Origin: CAIZGX01 sp044239865
GTDB taxonomy: Bacteria > Bacteroidota > Bacteroidia > Flavobacteriales_D > Sanyastnellaceae
NCBI GenBank assembly: GCA_044239865.1
Contig: JBIIAO010000002.1
Span: 372,001 to 436,000, forward strand
DNA: 64,000 nucleotides
Direction: 5' to 3'
Shown in pieces: positions 8,701-16,061 of this stretch. The position numbers and the translations under genes are program-made. The notes beneath the pieces are model-generated. The model ran no database searches, was not told the origin of the DNA, and saw nothing but the letters and a program-made list of their open reading frames with translations. How positions within the stretch are numbered: position 1 is the stretch's first letter; every line of letters begins with the position of its first letter.

Positions 8701-9155
8701 AACAATTCGCCCTAGACAATGCGCAAGAAATAATTTTATCCATTGAAAAAAAAGGCGAATACTTGTGGACGAAAGAGAGTATTCTCCTTCAAACGGAAGA
8801 CGTGGAAATTATTCCAGTTGACATTCCCGGTTGGAAAGTAGCGAACCAAGGCCCCCTAACGGTTGCTTTAGATGTTACCATAACCCCTGAACTGAAGGAG
8901 GAGGGCTATGCTCGTGAATTAGTGAATCGCATACAAAACCTGAGAAAAGAAACTAATTTCGAGGTTACAGATAAAATAATTGTTAAAGTTTCAGGAGAAA
9001 ACTACCTGAATGATGTTTTGAAAAACAATTCTGAATATATTAGCAGTCAAGTACTTGCTTCTTCGCTTGAGTTTGTTCCAGAAATGGAAGGGGGTGTAGC
9101 GGTTGAATGGGAAGGTGAAGAAGTTGTACGTTTACTATTAACCAAAAACCTTTAA
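5757..9155 (+). CDS. ileS: isoleucyl-tRNA synthetase
   Basis: 1132-residue class I synthetase that charges tRNA-Ile in the cytoplasm. The HIGH motif appears as PPSANGMPGIHHVMARS, the KMSKS motif as NGNKMSKRLGN, and the WTTTPWTLPSNVAL segment belongs to the CP1 editing domain. The length (about 200 residues above the short bacterial form) and the LSRSRFWGIPLPIW segment fit the longer, eukaryote-like IleRS2 class, which is generally less sensitive to mupirocin; that class call is inference from length and motifs. The start at ATG 5757 gives MGKYREIKGISLPQIA, typical for the phylum. A promoter-like box sits just upstream, and the DksA-like gene follows after 5 nt. Confidence 0.97.
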   Translation: MGKYREIKGISLPQIANDIQAYWQAENIFQRSITEREGGQPFVFFEGPPSANGMPGIHHVMARSIKDIFCRYQTLLGKQVHRKAGWDTHGLPIELSVEKTLGITKEDIGKTISVEEYNNACRKEVMKYTDLWEKLTKDMGYWVDMNDPYVTYDNKYIETVWWLIQQLNKKNLLYKGYTIQPYSPAAGTGLSSHELNQPGCYKEVKDTSAVAQFKLIDANDALNVNTDLPIYVLAWTTTPWTLPSNVALAVGEKINYSLVESLTPFGNDRAYFIVASALREKYFPEANGENFEEFNTGDKKIPNKTVSEISGKELLNLRYEQLLPFVQPNDGDAFKIIAGDFVTTEDGTGIVHIAPSFGADDFRIAKQNGMGNLTLVDRRGRFLPEIQDGKFLFGEEFVKEAYYSDEEKAFELAKQKASLGGIIKDTDKLQYLSVDDRIVLKLQTEGKLFKKEKYAHNYPHCWRTDKPILYYPLDSWFIKVPEKRNRLVELNNTIQWKPESTGTGRFGNWLENANDWNLSRSRFWGIPLPIWRTEDGTESICIGSVEELQTEIKKSVAAGISETNQLENFQPNDHSVENYNLFDLHKPYVDKIVLVSPSGKPMHREADLIDVWFDSGAMPYAQWHYPFENKEKIDNNLSFPADFIAEGVDQTRGWFYTLHAIATMCFDSVAYKNVISNGLVLDKNGNKMSKRLGNAVDPFETLGKYGPDATRWYMITNSDPWDNLKFDTEGIAEVQRTFFGTLSNTYSFFALYANIDGYEASSNDPAVEDRSELDKWILSKLKALTLEVQKNLDAFDPTPAARAIESFVNDHLSNWYVRLARKRFWHGEMTDDKRSAYATLHECLKQVAQLMSPFAPFYSDWLYQSLNNNSESVHLSRLENGSFRDENLEARMDLAQRISSMALSIRKKENIKVRQTLAEIRIPVLDETTQSRIESVADLICSEVNVKAVKCVDEQTTKIVKDLKLNFKTLGKKCGKFMKEIQQFALDNAQEIILSIEKKGEYLWTKESILLQTEDVEIIPVDIPGWKVANQGPLTVALDVTITPELKEEGYARELVNRIQNLRKETNFEVTDKIIVKVSGENYLNDVLKNNSEYISSQVLASSLEFVPEMEGGVAVEWEGEEVVRLLLTKNL

Positions 9156-9160
9156 AACCA

Positions 9161-10168
9161 ATGGCAAAAAAATCTACCCCTGCCAAAAAAGTTGTTGCGA
9201 AAAAATCTGCCCCTGCAAAGAAGGCTGCTCCAGCGAAAAAGATAGTTGCTAAAAAAGCTACTCCTGCTAAGAAAGTAGCGCCTGTGAAAAAGGTCGTTGC
9301 GAAAAAGGCAGTGCCATCAAAGAAAGCAGCTCCAGCGAAAAAAGTAGTTGCTAAAAAAGCAGCGCCTGCCAAGAAAGTCGCTCCAGCGAAAAAAGTAGTT
9401 GCTAAAAAAGCAGCACCTGCCAAGAAACTCGCTCCAGTGAAAAAAGCAGTTGCTAAAAAAGCAGCACCTGCCAAGAAAGTTGCTCCAGTTAAAAAAGCAG
9501 CTCCTGCGAAAAAAGTAGTTGCGCCAGTAAAGAAAGCTGCTCCTGCGAAAAAAGTAGTTGCGCCAGTGAAGAAAGCTGCTCCTGCTAAAAAAGTAGTTGC
9601 ACCAGTAAAGAAAGCTGCTCCTGCTAAAAAAGTAGTTGCGCCAGTAAAGAAAGTAGAAGTAAAGAAAGTTAAACCAGCTCCAGCAGTTATCGCTAAACCA
9701 GCGACCGTGAAGAAACCCGAGGCAAAGATTACTGCTCCCGTTTATAAGCCTGCTCCAGAGATTAATAAAGTACCCGTGAAGATGCCAGCAGAACCAGTTA
9801 AAGGATTACGTTATTCAGATAGCGATTTGAAAGAATTCCAAATTTTAATCAAAGAGAAATTAGAGCAATCGCGTTCAGATTTCGAAGAGTTGAAAGAATC
9901 TCTTTCAAGAGAAGGTGACAACAGTACCGACGATACTTCGCCTACATTTAAAATGATGGAAGACGGAAGCGACACGAACAGCCGAGAAGAGGTAGCTCAA
10001 TTGGCTTCACGTCAAGAAAAATTCATTAAGAACCTAGAAAACGCTCTTCTGCGTATCATGAACAAAACATACGGTGTTTGTCGTGTTACAGGACAGCTTA
10101 TTCCTAAAGAACGCCTGCGTTTGGTGCCTCATGCTACTCTTAGCATTGAAGCGAAGAACATGCAGTAA
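9161..10168 (+). CDS. DksA/TraR-family protein with long Lys/Ala/Pro repeat N-terminus
   Basis: 335 residues in two parts. Residues 1 to about 165 are histone-H1-like, made of KK, AP and VV blocks: six 17-residue units of the VVAKKAAPAKKVAPAKK kind (residues 11-112), then four 13-residue APVKKAAPAKKVV units (108-159). After a Pro-rich linker, residues 217-335 form a DksA/TraR domain: a predicted coiled-coil hairpin (LKEFQILIKEKLEQ onward) and the end YGVCRVTGQLIPKERLRLVP. In E. coli DksA this end is a four-Cys zinc finger; here only one Cys remains, as I recall for other Bacteroidota homologues. DksA proteins bind RNA polymerase through the secondary channel. The basic tail probably binds nucleic acid, which is inference. 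It lies 5 nt after ileS and 11 nt before lspA. Confidence 0.85.
   Translation: MAKKSTPAKKVVAKKSAPAKKAAPAKKIVAKKATPAKKVAPVKKVVAKKAVPSKKAAPAKKVVAKKAAPAKKVAPAKKVVAKKAAPAKKLAPVKKAVAKKAAPAKKVAPVKKAAPAKKVVAPVKKAAPAKKVVAPVKKAAPAKKVVAPVKKAAPAKKVVAPVKKVEVKKVKPAPAVIAKPATVKKPEAKITAPVYKPAPEINKVPVKMPAEPVKGLRYSDSDLKEFQILIKEKLEQSRSDFEELKESLSREGDNSTDDTSPTFKMMEDGSDTNSREEVAQLASRQEKFIKNLENALLRIMNKTYGVCRVTGQLIPKERLRLVPHATLSIEAKNMQ
9191..9496 (+). repeat. six imperfect 51-bp tandem coding repeats
   Basis: Codons 11-112 of the DksA-like gene form six in-frame 17-codon units with the consensus VVAKKAAPAKKVAPAKK. Differences are mostly A/V/T/S swaps and third-base changes, so the array is old enough to have drifted. 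The unit length is a multiple of three, so gain or loss keeps the frame. Confidence 0.85.
9482..9637 (+). repeat. four 39-bp tandem coding repeats
   Basis: Codons 108-159 form four 13-codon units, all translating as APVKKAAPAKKVV, with a partial fifth (APVKK) after them. The copies differ at few bases, so this array looks younger than the preceding 51-bp array and could change copy number by slippage or recombination. Confidence 0.9.
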
Positions 10169-10179
10169 GATCTCGTATA

Positions 10180-10854
10180 GTGAGAAAAGTACTCTTAACT
10201 ATTTTAAGCGTTGTTGCGCTTGATCAAATTTTAAAAATATGGATAAAGCTCAATTTTCTCTACGGAGAAAATGTAGAGCTTATTTCCGGGTGGCTCGATT
10301 TACAATTCGTTGAAAATCCGGGTATGGCATTCGGTTGGATGTTCCCTGGAACAAGTGGCAAATTAGCTCTGAGCATTTTCCGAATTATTGTCGTTACCGC
10401 CATTATCATATACATCTACAAGCTTACCAAAAAGAAAACCCACCAAGGGTATATGTTTTGTTTAGCGCTCATCGTAGCCGGTGCCTTGGGGAACATCATT
10501 GACAGCGCTGTCTACGGCATGTGCTTCGATAAAGGCTCAACCTTCGACCCGCACTTCCAAGATTATATCGCCTACTCAGATACCGCGGCATTTTCTTCCG
10601 AAGGTTACGCTCCATTTCTAATGGGAAATGTGGTAGACATGATACATCTTACAAAGGAATTCGACTTCCCATCGTGGTCGCCTATTCATGCAGGAGAAAG
10701 AGCTGAAATCTTCCCACCTATTTTCAACATTGCCGATGCTTCTATTTCAGTTGGAATTATTCTCATACTACTCTTTCAAAGACGTTTTTTCAAAGAAGAA
10801 GAAGAAGAAGTTTTAATTGAAGAAGCAGTCACGGAAGTCAACACTTCGGCATGA
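10180..10854 (+). CDS. lspA: lipoprotein signal peptidase (signal peptidase II)
   Basis: Aspartyl protease of the inner membrane that removes signal peptides from prolipoproteins. 224 residues, longer than the usual ~160. Four hydrophobic segments are visible (about residues 4-22, 62-82, 91-112, 184-200). Conserved marks are VALDQILK near the N-terminus, FVENPGMAFG, AGALGNIID, and the two catalytic Asp regions GNVVDM (Asp153) and FNIADAS (Asp186). About 37 extra residues (113-149) sit between GNIID and the first catalytic Asp. The start codon is GTG (10180), and the C-terminal tail is very acidic. The stop overlaps the ATG of murF-alr by 4 nt (ATGA). Confidence 0.93.
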   Translation: MRKVLLTILSVVALDQILKIWIKLNFLYGENVELISGWLDLQFVENPGMAFGWMFPGTSGKLALSIFRIIVVTAIIIYIYKLTKKKTHQGYMFCLALIVAGALGNIIDSAVYGMCFDKGSTFDPHFQDYIAYSDTAAFSSEGYAPFLMGNVVDMIHLTKEFDFPSWSPIHAGERAEIFPPIFNIADASISVGIILILLFQRRFFKEEEEEVLIEEAVTEVNTSA

Positions 10855-13295
10855 AACTAAATCTTACTGTTTTAGATCTGACTCTGCTACTTGAGAGTAA
10901 AATCTCTGGTGGGAATAGTACGAAATCCATACACACGATATGCACCGACACGCGCCACACTGTTGACGCGGAGAACACCTTATTCATTCCATTAATTGGC
11001 GAACACTTCAACGGACATGCGTTCGTTGGAAGTGCCTATAAAAAAGGAATTCGAACTTTTATTGTTTCGGAAAATGTTAGTCTATCAAATGATTGCATTG
11101 TGATTCATGTTGAAAACACAACCGAAGCTTTTCAAAAAATTGCTGCCCATCACCGCGCGCAATTCAACATTCCGGTAATAGGAATTACCGGTAGCAATGG
11201 AAAAACTATCGTGAAGGAATGGGTGAATCAATTACTCGCAGACAACTACTGCATTGCACGAAGTCCGAAAAGTTTCAACTCGCAAATCGGCGTATCCCTT
11301 GCTGTGCTTCAGCTTGAATCCATGCACAATCTTGGACTATTCGAAGCCGGTATTTCTCTTCCAGGAGAAATGATTGCTCTTCAGCGTATCATTCAACCCA
11401 CAACAGGTGTTTTCACTTTTCTTGGAAGTGCCCACGCTGAAAACTTCGCTTCACAAAGCGAATTGCTTCATGAAAAAATGAAGCTGTTTGGTTCCTGCGA
11501 TACACTCATTATTCCTTCAAACCTTGAATTAAATTTTAGTGGGAATATCATTCGAGTTGGAAATCAAGCACAGGACGATTTTTCCATTCGAGAAATAAAA
11601 TCTTCTTCAACACATTCAATTATTTCATTCAGTTGGAAAGGAGAAATGTCTTCCGCAGAGATTCCGTTTATTGATACGATATCCATAAACAATTTCGCGC
11701 TTGCCGCTGCTACAGCCCTGCACCATGGACTTTCATTGACTCAGCTGTCAGAAAAAGCGCCGCAACTCCTGGCCGTTGAAATGCGCATGCAACAATTGAA
11801 AGGAATTGGCGGAATGCAATTGTTGAACGACAGTTACAGTAACGATCTTACTTCGTTGAAACTTGCGCTTCAGCATTTCAACTTGAACATTCAAGCAAAA
11901 AAACGAAGCGTCATCATCTCCGATATTTTACAAAGCGGAATGAACGACGAAATCTGGACGTCACGTGTTGCAGAGCTCATGAATGAATTTCATATCGACA
12001 ACATTTTTGCCATTGGTGAAATTTTCCTTCAACATAAAAATAAATTACCAGAAAATTTCTTGTGCTTTCAAAGAACTGAAGAACTTTTGGAATTTCTAAT
12101 TTCAAATAAAATTGATTCGAACGCCCTGCTCATTAAAGGCGCTCGGAAATTTCATTTCGAAAAAATAGTGAGCGCATTGCAAGAGCAGCATCAAGAAACC
12201 ATTTTTGAGGTGAACATGAACGCCCTTGCCAACAACTATTATTATTTCCGTTCATTACTGAATCCCAATGTAAAACTTATGGGCATGGTGAAAGCAAATG
12301 GGTATGGTATTGGCGCGGTTGAAGTTGCTGTATGTCTCGCCAATTTTGGCATTGACGCACTAGCTGTGGCTTACACAGATGAAGGGGTGCAATTGCGTGA
12401 GGCTGGAATTTCGCTTCCCATTTTAGTGCTTGAACCGAACGTTACAGACTTCGCTCCGCTTTTCAAACATAGATTAGAGCCTGAGTTGTTTTCCATTCGC
12501 TCATTCAAAGCGTTCGCGAAAGCGGCTAAAGAATTCAATGCCGAAAAAACATTCAAAGCACATTTAAAACTTGATTCGGGCATGAACCGTCTCGGATTCA
12601 AACCCAATGAAACATTTGAATTAATTGAATTGTTGAAAGAAAATTCAAACATTGAAATAGCCAGCATCTTTACGCACTTTGCCGCTTCGGAAGATGAGAC
12701 ACACGATGCCTTCACACAAGATCAAATTACCGATTTCGAAAATCGCTGCGCTCAGATATCAGCAGTCCTAGGCTATTCTCCAACTCTTCACGCCGCGAAT
12801 ACCGGCGGAATTCAGCGATGGAAGAGCGCACAGTTCGATCTGGTGCGCCTTGGTATTGGTCTCTACGGTGTTTCAGCATTTGAAGACGAACAAAAAATGT
12901 TGCGCAACGTGGGAAGCCTAAAGACCCGAATTGTTCAAATTAAAACCGTCCTTCCGAATGAGAGCGTGGGTTACGGAAGAACATTTACTTCGAACCAAGA
13001 AATGAAAATAGCCGTTCTTCCGATTGGATACGCAGACGGATTCCGTAGATCACTTTCCAATGGAAAAGGAAAGGTGTTCATCAACGGGAAAGCCTGTCCT
13101 GTTGTGGGACGCGTATGCATGGACATGACCATGGTGGACATCACATACCTTGATGTTCGCGAGGGTGATGAGGCAATTATTTTCAACGAAGACCACTCCA
13201 TAATAGACTTTGCTGCCGATTGTGAAACAATAACCTATGAGGTTCTCACGGGCATTCCGCAAAGAGTTAAGCGTATAATTGTAAACGAGGCTTAA
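10851..13295 (+). CDS. bifunctional UDP-MurNAc-tripeptide:D-Ala-D-Ala ligase / alanine racemase
   Basis: 814-residue fusion of two cell-wall enzymes. Residues 1 to about 440 are MurF, which joins D-Ala-D-Ala to UDP-MurNAc-tripeptide; its ATP loop is GITGSNGKTIVKEW and the C-terminal ligase domain carries LLNDSYSND. Residues about 445-814 are alanine racemase: VNMNALANNYYYFR, the PLP-lysine motif MVKANGYGIGAVE, the HAANTGGIQRW stretch, and the catalytic Tyr region SVGYGRTF. The racemase supplies D-Ala for the substrate of the ligase. This fusion is typical of Bacteroidota. It overlaps lspA by 4 nt and is the last gene of the ileS-led run. Confidence 0.95.
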   Translation: MKLNLTVLDLTLLLESKISGGNSTKSIHTICTDTRHTVDAENTLFIPLIGEHFNGHAFVGSAYKKGIRTFIVSENVSLSNDCIVIHVENTTEAFQKIAAHHRAQFNIPVIGITGSNGKTIVKEWVNQLLADNYCIARSPKSFNSQIGVSLAVLQLESMHNLGLFEAGISLPGEMIALQRIIQPTTGVFTFLGSAHAENFASQSELLHEKMKLFGSCDTLIIPSNLELNFSGNIIRVGNQAQDDFSIREIKSSSTHSIISFSWKGEMSSAEIPFIDTISINNFALAAATALHHGLSLTQLSEKAPQLLAVEMRMQQLKGIGGMQLLNDSYSNDLTSLKLALQHFNLNIQAKKRSVIISDILQSGMNDEIWTSRVAELMNEFHIDNIFAIGEIFLQHKNKLPENFLCFQRTEELLEFLISNKIDSNALLIKGARKFHFEKIVSALQEQHQETIFEVNMNALANNYYYFRSLLNPNVKLMGMVKANGYGIGAVEVAVCLANFGIDALAVAYTDEGVQLREAGISLPILVLEPNVTDFAPLFKHRLEPELFSIRSFKAFAKAAKEFNAEKTFKAHLKLDSGMNRLGFKPNETFELIELLKENSNIEIASIFTHFAASEDETHDAFTQDQITDFENRCAQISAVLGYSPTLHAANTGGIQRWKSAQFDLVRLGIGLYGVSAFEDEQKMLRNVGSLKTRIVQIKTVLPNESVGYGRTFTSNQEMKIAVLPIGYADGFRRSLSNGKGKVFINGKACPVVGRVCMDMTMVDITYLDVREGDEAIIFNEDHSIIDFAADCETITYEVLTGIPQRVKRIIVNEA

Positions 13296-13373
13296 ACTTC
13301 GTTTAGAAAAATGTCATTTCTGTGAACTTGTATGGTGCATTCATTCCGATATTTACAGAATATCGAATATGTT

Positions 13374-16025
13374 ATGACACTCAGAAACTCTTTCCAAAAA
13401 ACAATTTTAACCTTTTTAGGTCTATTCGCCTTTTCGTTTCTTTCATTCGGACAAGCTGCCAGAATGAACAACGAGTTTATCCTTCAACTTAAAAAAGGAT
13501 TTTCACCAGAAGAAGCTCAACAAGAGTTGTCGAACCACTTCGGAATTCTTCCAGAAATAAAAATCGGATATGAAGTCAGTGACATCATGCGCGCATGGTT
13601 GTTCACCTTCAACGAAGATGTTGTTTCATTGAATGAAATCATTCGCTACGCTCCGACTTGCTCAAGCATTCAACTGGCGCAAGCCAATCACAAACTTGCT
13701 GAACGCATTGTTCCGAATGATCCTTCATACGGCCAACAGTGGTTTCACGACGACGCTTCAGACAACGACATTGACACGCCAGAAGCTTGGGACATTACTA
13801 CAGGTGGATTAACAGCCTTCGGAGATGAGATTGTTGTTTGTGTGGTTGAAGGTGGTGGTGCAAAATGGGATCAAGCAGACATCATTGAAAACCACTGGAC
13901 CAATACCAATGAGATAGATGGAAATGGAATTGACGACGATAACAACGGTTACATCGATGACATTGACGGCTGGAACATGACTGCAAACAGCGATGCTGTA
14001 GCTGCAGGAAATCACGGTACTCAAGTGAGCAGCATGATTGGGGCAAAAGGTGACAACGGAATTGGAATTACCGGTGTGAACTGGAATGTGAAAATTATGC
14101 AAGTCGACATGGGTGGTATATCTGAAGCCAACGTCATTGCAGCCTACACCTATCCGCTCAAAATGCGTCGCATGTACAACTTGTCTGGCGGAACTCAAGG
14201 CGCTTACGTTGTAGCAACGAACAGCAGTTGGGGAACCGACAACGGACAACCTTCACAAGCGCCATTGTGGTGCGCCATGTACGATACACTTGGAGTTGCC
14301 GGTATTCTCTCGTGCGGTTCTACCGCGAATAACAATGTAAATATTGATGTGGTTGGCGACTTGCCAACGGCATGTCCGAGTGAATATATGGTTGCAGTAA
14401 CAGCTACAAACAGCTCTGACGTTCGAACATTCAGTGGTTATGGCATCACTACTATCGATTTGGGTGCTCCTGGAGAAGCCGTTTATTTGGCTGGAAATAC
14501 CAACTACGGAAACACTTCGGGAACTTCCTTTGCGGGTCCATGTGTAGCCGGTGCAATAGCACTGTTGTATTCCGCTCCATGCAACTCTTTCATGGAAATA
14601 GCAAACTCGAATCCTTCCACGGGAGCTCAACTTATTCGAGACTATATTTTCAATGGAGTAGATGTTGTTGCTAACCTTCAACCCGAAATGGTAACGGGCG
14701 GACGATTGAATGTAAAAAACAGTCTCGATTTATTGTTGAATGAATGTTCAGGCGGAGGTTGCGTCGCGCCTTTCGCCATTGGTACTATGCAAATTCCAAA
14801 CATGTTAGATTATAGCGTTTTTTGGAACAGCACTCCTGACGTAACCACGTTCGCATGCCAATATCAATTGCAAGGTTCTGGCACCTGGACACTTATCGAA
14901 AATATAAACGCAAACAGTGTTGTGCTCAATGGTCTGCTTGCTTGTTCAACGTATGAAATTCAATTGGCCTCTTTGTGCAACGACACGTTGGGTGATTGGA
15001 CAAGTTCATTCTTACTTACCACCGAAGGATGTTGCGTAAACCCGAACGAATATTCGGTTCCGAATGCGCAGGGTGCCACAACAGCAACAGTTGCATGGAA
15101 TGATGTATTCGCTGCCGATGGTTACAGCATTCAAATAACGGGGCCAAATGGAACCGATATTATTCAATCGCTTCAGCCAAACATTACATTCTTTAATTTA
15201 GATTCGTGCACCACCTACACGATTCAGGTAGCGTCAATCTGCGTCAATCCAGAAAATCCTTTTACGCCGTTTGAATTCTCTACTACAGGCTGTGGTTCAT
15301 GCACCGACGTCGTTTATTGCGATGCGGACGGTGGTAATGCTGCAGATGAATACATCGATGCTGTTACAGTTGGTTCATTCACGAACATTAGCACGGCGAA
15401 TGCGAACTATACCGATTACACAGATCTTAGCACGTTGACACTGGTTGCAGGAAACTCTTATCCAGTTTCACTTACACCCGGTTTCCCAGGCGGATCATAC
15501 AGTGAGTATTTTAAAGTATGGATCGACTACAATGCCAATGGAACTTTCGATGAACCTACGGAACTAGCATTCGATGCAGGAAGCGGATCACAAAATACAG
15601 TTACTGGAACCATCACCGTACCTGCAGCCTCCGCTCTTGCTCCAGGAAGCACACGCATGCGTGTTGGAATGTCCTATGTTGGAATATTTGGTGCAGGTGC
15701 TCCTCCTACCTCATGCGGAACCTATGGTTACGGCGAAGTGGAAGACTACTGCGTAAACTTGCAATTGGCAGATGGCGTTCAAACCATTGAAAACAATTTC
15801 AACTTCAACGCATTTCCAAATCCAGCCAATGAAACGGTGTTCTTCACCCTTCCATCTAACATTCAAAAATTCCAACTGAAAGTATATTCAAGCGAAGGAA
15901 AATGCGTGAAACAAATCACGACTGATTCGCGTTCTTTCTCGGTAAACGAATTAGCTGCAGGATGGTACGTTTTCGAAGTGCTTTCGGATAACGGAATCGC
16001 TAGAACAAAAATTTGCGTTGAATAA
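13374..16025 (+). CDS. secreted subtilisin-like (S8) protease-fold protein with GEVED and type IX secretion tail
   Basis: 883 residues from ATG 13374, which begins a signal peptide (TILTFLGLFAFSFLSFG); a start 14 codons earlier would precede it with an unlikely leader. Order: short propeptide-like region, S8 domain (about 135-460), two fibronectin III-like segments (about 475-625), a GEVED-type domain (about 640-775; WIDYNANGTFDEPTE, YGEVEDYC), and a Por-type C-terminal sorting domain (FPNPANETVFF ... RTKICVE). The triad His is in NHGTQVSSMIGA (214) and Ser in GTSFAGPCVAG (385). The expected Asp is Glu159 in VVCVVEGGG, so activity is uncertain. It is exported by the type IX system to the cell surface or outside. 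Confidence 0.88.
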   Translation: MTLRNSFQKTILTFLGLFAFSFLSFGQAARMNNEFILQLKKGFSPEEAQQELSNHFGILPEIKIGYEVSDIMRAWLFTFNEDVVSLNEIIRYAPTCSSIQLAQANHKLAERIVPNDPSYGQQWFHDDASDNDIDTPEAWDITTGGLTAFGDEIVVCVVEGGGAKWDQADIIENHWTNTNEIDGNGIDDDNNGYIDDIDGWNMTANSDAVAAGNHGTQVSSMIGAKGDNGIGITGVNWNVKIMQVDMGGISEANVIAAYTYPLKMRRMYNLSGGTQGAYVVATNSSWGTDNGQPSQAPLWCAMYDTLGVAGILSCGSTANNNVNIDVVGDLPTACPSEYMVAVTATNSSDVRTFSGYGITTIDLGAPGEAVYLAGNTNYGNTSGTSFAGPCVAGAIALLYSAPCNSFMEIANSNPSTGAQLIRDYIFNGVDVVANLQPEMVTGGRLNVKNSLDLLLNECSGGGCVAPFAIGTMQIPNMLDYSVFWNSTPDVTTFACQYQLQGSGTWTLIENINANSVVLNGLLACSTYEIQLASLCNDTLGDWTSSFLLTTEGCCVNPNEYSVPNAQGATTATVAWNDVFAADGYSIQITGPNGTDIIQSLQPNITFFNLDSCTTYTIQVASICVNPENPFTPFEFSTTGCGSCTDVVYCDADGGNAADEYIDAVTVGSFTNISTANANYTDYTDLSTLTLVAGNSYPVSLTPGFPGGSYSEYFKVWIDYNANGTFDEPTELAFDAGSGSQNTVTGTITVPAASALAPGSTRMRVGMSYVGIFGAGAPPTSCGTYGYGEVEDYCVNLQLADGVQTIENNFNFNAFPNPANETVFFTLPSNIQKFQLKVYSSEGKCVKQITTDSRSFSVNELAAGWYVFEVLSDNGIARTKICVE

Positions 16026-16061
16026 GCAAACCAAATGACAAATTAAGTTGTCTACTAAAAA

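Noticed and set aside
9040..9474. A 144-codon open frame on the minus strand reading as hydrophobic Ala/Phe repeats.
   Set aside because: It is the antisense of the Lys/Ala/Pro coding repeats; the repetitive hydrophobic sequence follows from codons AAA, GCT and CCT read backwards.
9191..9637. Repeats that at first sight could be a CRISPR array.
   Set aside because: The units abut without unique spacers, are in frame and encode a Lys/Ala/Pro tail; no cas genes are present.
13809..14681. Long open frames on the minus strand within the S8 protease gene.
   Set aside because: They overlap well-conserved S8 motifs on the plus strand and have no family resemblance.
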